Assembly: GCA_937907205.1 (NCBI GenBank)
Contig: CALESE010000205.1
Location: 1 to 9,075, forward strand
Origin: an uncultured Romboutsia sp.
GTDB taxonomy: Bacteria; Bacillota; Clostridia; Peptostreptococcales; Peptostreptococcaceae
Direction: 5' to 3'
DNA: 9,075 nucleotides
The first letter of the stretch is position 1; the number at the start of each line of letters is the position of its first letter. Below the pieces are notes generated by a model that made no database searches, was not told the origin of the DNA, and worked only from the letters and a program-made list of their open reading frames with translations. A program made the translations under genes and the position numbers. This document shows, one piece after another, positions 6,380-9,075 of this stretch.

Positions 6380-8086
6380 ATGAAAAAAAAGATAATAGAG
6401 TTCAAAGATTTTAGTTTTCGATATAGAGTACAAGCAGAACCAACTCTTAAAAATATAAACTTAACTATATACGAAGGTGAAAAGGTACTTATAGTAGGAC
6501 CATCAGGTTCAGGCAAAAGTACTTTAGCTCATTGTCTTAATGGATTAGTTCATTTTTACTATACTGGAGAGTCAAGTGGAAGTTTAAAGATTGATAATGA
6601 AGATATACTGGATAAAAATATATTTGAGTTATCTAAAATTGTTGGTACAGTACTACAAGACCCAGATAGTCAGTTTATAGGATTGACTGTTGGAGAGGAT
6701 ATAGCATTTAAGCTAGAAAATTATTGTTTAAGTCAAGATGAGATGATAGATAAAGTTAATCAATCAGCTAGATTAGTTGATATAGATAAAGAAATAAATG
6801 AATCTCCATATAAATTATCAGGAGGTCAAAAGCAAAGAGTTACTTTAGCTGGAGTTACTGTTGATGATGTTAAAGTGCTTTTATTTGATGAACCATTGGC
6901 AAGTTTAGATCCAGCAACTGGAAAGAATGCAATAAAGCTAATAGATGAGATACAAAAAAGTAAGGATAAAACAATAGTTATAATAGAACATAGGCTAGAA
7001 GATGTTCTTCATTGTGATTTAGATAGAATTATAGTAATGGATAAAGGGCAAATTATAGCTGATAAGACACCAGATGAATTATTATCAAGCGATATATTAA
7101 ATAAAGTAGGTGTAAGAGAACCACTTTATTTAACTGCATTAAGATATGCAAATTGTGATATAAATGAAAATATAAGACCTTCAAATATTAATAAACTAGA
7201 TATTAATGCTTGTAAGGAAAAAGTTAATAATTGGTATAATACAACTTTAAAATGTAAAAATGTATCGGATAGCGAAAGTATATTAGAATTTAAAAATATA
7301 AGTTTTTCATACAATAATGATAAACAAGTTTTAAAAGATATATCATTCAAAGTAAATAAGGGTGATATGATAAGTATAGTTGGAAGAAATGGTGCAGGAA
7401 AATCAACTATATCGAAATTAATATGTGGATTTTATAAGCCAACTAGAGGTCAAATAATATTTGATGGGGAAGATATGGTTAATAAGTCTATAAAAGAACG
7501 TAGTGAAAAAATTGGATTTGTAATGCAAAACCCAAATCAGATGATATCAAAGAGTATGGTATTTGATGAAGTTGCTTTTGGACTTAGAATTAGAGGGATA
7601 TCTGACAATGAAATAAAAGAAAGAGTATATGATACATTAAAAATATGTGGTCTATATGGATATAGAAATTGGCCAATATCAGCACTTAGTTATGGTCAAA
7701 AGAAAAGAGTAACCATTGCATCAATATTAGTATTAAATCCAGAGGTTATAATATTAGATGAACCAACAGCGGGACAAGATTTTAAGCACTATACTGAAAT
7801 AATGGAATTTTTAGTAGAACTAAATAAGAAAGGAGTTACAATAATAATGGTAACTCATGATATGCACCTTATGTTAGAGTACACTAATAAGGTTATAGTA
7901 TTATGTAATGGAGAGAAAATAGCAGATGATGATGCTACTAATATATTAACTAACAAAGATATAATAGAAAAAGCTAACCTAAAAGAAACATCTTTATATG
8001 AATTAGCAATGAGATGTAATATTAATGATGGTATAGAGTTTATAAATAAATTTATAGACTACGATAGGGGGATTAGAAAAATATGA
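6380..8086 (+). CDS. Fused double ATP-binding subunit of an ECF transporter (YkoD-like, EcfA-EcfA')
   Basis: A 568-residue cytoplasmic ATPase made of two ABC domains in one chain, replacing the separate EcfA1 and EcfA2. Domain 1 has Walker A GPSGSGKST (40-48), Q-loop Gln93, signature LSGGQ (146-150), Walker B with LLFDEP and catalytic Glu171, and His204. A linker of about 60-70 residues (235-300) follows, without strong motifs. Domain 2 has Walker A GRNGAGKST (335-343), Q-loop Gln383, an altered signature LSYGQ (436-440), Walker B with IILDEP and Glu461, and His493. Both ATP sites keep their catalytic residues; only the second signature departs from LSGGQ. The ribosome binding site AAAGGAG (6367-6373) sits six bases before ATG. 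The stop overlaps the EcfT start by four bases (ATGA), indicating translational coupling. It supplies energy for the importer with its UPF0397 and EcfT neighbours. Confidence 0.93.
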   Translation: MKKKIIEFKDFSFRYRVQAEPTLKNINLTIYEGEKVLIVGPSGSGKSTLAHCLNGLVHFYYTGESSGSLKIDNEDILDKNIFELSKIVGTVLQDPDSQFIGLTVGEDIAFKLENYCLSQDEMIDKVNQSARLVDIDKEINESPYKLSGGQKQRVTLAGVTVDDVKVLLFDEPLASLDPATGKNAIKLIDEIQKSKDKTIVIIEHRLEDVLHCDLDRIIVMDKGQIIADKTPDELLSSDILNKVGVREPLYLTALRYANCDINENIRPSNINKLDINACKEKVNNWYNTTLKCKNVSDSESILEFKNISFSYNNDKQVLKDISFKVNKGDMISIVGRNGAGKSTISKLICGFYKPTRGQIIFDGEDMVNKSIKERSEKIGFVMQNPNQMISKSMVFDEVAFGLRIRGISDNEIKERVYDTLKICGLYGYRNWPISALSYGQKKRVTIASILVLNPEVIILDEPTAGQDFKHYTEIMEFLVELNKKGVTIIMVTHDMHLMLEYTNKVIVLCNGEKIADDDATNILTNKDIIEKANLKETSLYELAMRCNINDGIEFINKFIDYDRGIRKI

Positions 8087-8913
8087 ATACAGAGATGTTG
8101 TCATATATAAAAAAAGATTCACCTATTCATAAACTGACAGGTGCAACAAAGCTTATATGTTTTTTATTATGGACAATAGCAGCAATGATAACATATGATA
8201 CTAGAGTATTATTAGGATTATTTTTACTTGGAATTGTAGCATTTAAAGTATCTAAAATAGAGTTTAAAGAAATTTCATTTGTTCTTTACTTTATACTATT
8301 TTTCTTATTTTTAAATACTATTATGATATTTGTATTTTCACCTTTAGAAGGAGTTAATATATACGGAATTAGACATGATATAATACATTTAGTAGGTCCT
8401 TATGTACTTACTAAAGAACAATTATTTTATGAATTAAATGTAATACTTAAATATTTTGCAACAATTCCTATGGCCCTTTTATTTATATTAACTACAGAAC
8501 CAAGTGAATTTGCAGCATCATTAAATAAGTTAGGTATAAATTATAAAGCTGCATATACAGTATCTATAGCTCTTAGATATATACCAGATGTTCAAAGAGA
8601 TTATAAAGATATATCATTTGCTCAGCAAGCTAGAGGGATTGATTTATCAAAAAATGAAAAGTTACTAAAAAGAATAAAAAATTCATCAGCTATACTTATG
8701 CCTTTAATATTCTCTAGTTTAGAAAGAATAGATAAGATAAGCTTAGCTATGGAGCTAAGAGCATTTGGAAACAATAAAAAACGTACTTGGTATACTAGAA
8801 GAAAATTTGAAAAGCAAGACTATATTTCTATATTAATTATGATAATTATAGCTTTAATATCTATATTTATGGTAAAAATAAATGGATCAAGATTTTTCAA
8901 TCCATTTATATAA
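8083..8913 (+). CDS. ecfT: ECF transporter transmembrane coupling subunit EcfT (CbiQ/YkoC-like)
   Basis: A 276-residue integral membrane protein, normal length for EcfT, with hydrophobic segments at about 22-37, 41-56, 64-86, 119-136 and 247-264. It joins the S component to the two ATPase domains. The two coupling helices are recognised by QQARGIDLSK (181-190), containing the conserved Ala-Arg-Gly at 183-185, and AMELRAFG (222-229), which corresponds to the second motif, where many EcfT proteins read A-R-G or similar. Translation probably couples to the ATPase gene through the ATGA overlap; a purine-rich AGGGGGA at 8066-8072, ten bases before ATG, can also recruit ribosomes. It ends the operon, with a terminator 28 bases after the stop. 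Confidence 0.92.
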   Translation: MNTEMLSYIKKDSPIHKLTGATKLICFLLWTIAAMITYDTRVLLGLFLLGIVAFKVSKIEFKEISFVLYFILFFLFLNTIMIFVFSPLEGVNIYGIRHDIIHLVGPYVLTKEQLFYELNVILKYFATIPMALLFILTTEPSEFAASLNKLGINYKAAYTVSIALRYIPDVQRDYKDISFAQQARGIDLSKNEKLLKRIKNSSAILMPLIFSSLERIDKISLAMELRAFGNNKKRTWYTRRKFEKQDYISILIMIIIALISIFMVKINGSRFFNPFI

Positions 8914-8940
8914 TATATACTTAAAGACTAAAAACAAGAA

Positions 8941-8972
8941 AAACTGTATGTAAAATTTACATACAGTTTTTT
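8941..8972. terminator. Intrinsic terminator ending the ECF operon
   Basis: AAACTGTATGTAAA (8941-8954) and TTTACATACAGTTT (8956-8969) are perfect inverted copies, which fold into a stem of about 12 bp with a small loop. A run of six T (8967-8972) follows the stem on the + strand. The A-run on the left side gives a T-rich tail on the opposite strand as well. Confidence 0.9.
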
Positions 8973-9075
8973 ATATATGATTAAAAATACATAGAATAAT
9001 TGATATGAATTTATTTACTAATATAGTAATCGAACTTTAAAATGAATGTATAAGTATATTTCAAACTATTATAAT

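Noticed and set aside
9013..9075. A minus-strand frame open from the right edge for about 20 codons, which might be the end of a convergent gene.
   Set aside because: It is too short to separate from chance, and the translated residues (rich in Tyr, Lys and Ile) show nothing recognisable. The bidirectional terminator at 8941-8972 is compatible with a convergent gene but does not prove one.
9070..9075. TATAAT at the very end of the window as a promoter for a following gene.
   Set aside because: No acceptable -35 is found 16-18 bases upstream and the downstream sequence is not available.

Overview
The window is AT-rich DNA with strong A/T third-position bias (AGA for Arg, ATA for Ile, TTA for Leu), compact genes all on the + strand, strong AAGGAGG-type ribosome binding sites and U-rich hairpin terminators. 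This points to a low-GC Firmicute of the Clostridia. A Peptostreptococcaceae-like host (the Clostridioides, Romboutsia, Intestinibacter group) is my guess from style and gene content, not something proven by the sequence. Nothing here looks like a phage, insertion sequence, CRISPR array, tRNA or rRNA.

Layout. (1) Positions 3-188 carry the last 61 codons of an unidentified gene that enters from the left edge. (2) Positions 248-3495 form a transporter-plus-enzyme unit. A sigma-A-like promoter is followed by a leader with an unusual direct repeat of a short hairpin. Then come an atypical sodium:alanine symporter (AGCS) family carrier, an intercistronic hairpin lacking a T-tract, a YtcJ-like metal-dependent amidohydrolase, and a very long bidirectional terminator palindrome. 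(3) Positions 3540-5619 hold a monocistronic YgiQ-family radical SAM protein with a lysine/asparagine/serine-rich tail, an extended -10 promoter in front and a terminator behind. (4) Positions 5721-8972 form a complete energy-coupling factor (ECF) vitamin-type importer operon: a UPF0397 S component, a fused double ATPase and the EcfT transmembrane coupler, closed by a strong terminator. (5) The last 100 bases hold no gene I can support.

How the genes work together. The carrier and amidohydrolase are probably co-transcribed. They may import a small amino-acid-like compound and cleave an amide or related bond in it, but the substrate is unknown. The three ECF genes are tightly packed (11-base gap, then a 4-base ATGA overlap) and encode every subunit of a dedicated ECF importer. 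The substrate is not given by the sequence, and no known vitamin or SAM riboswitch is visible in the short leader.

Most of the window is ordinary core or accessory metabolism. I do not see a clear new defence or mobile system. The observation most worth following is the tandem hairpin repeat in the symporter leader. Its two copies are 53 bases apart, and their only two differences keep the hairpin pairing or fall in the loop.
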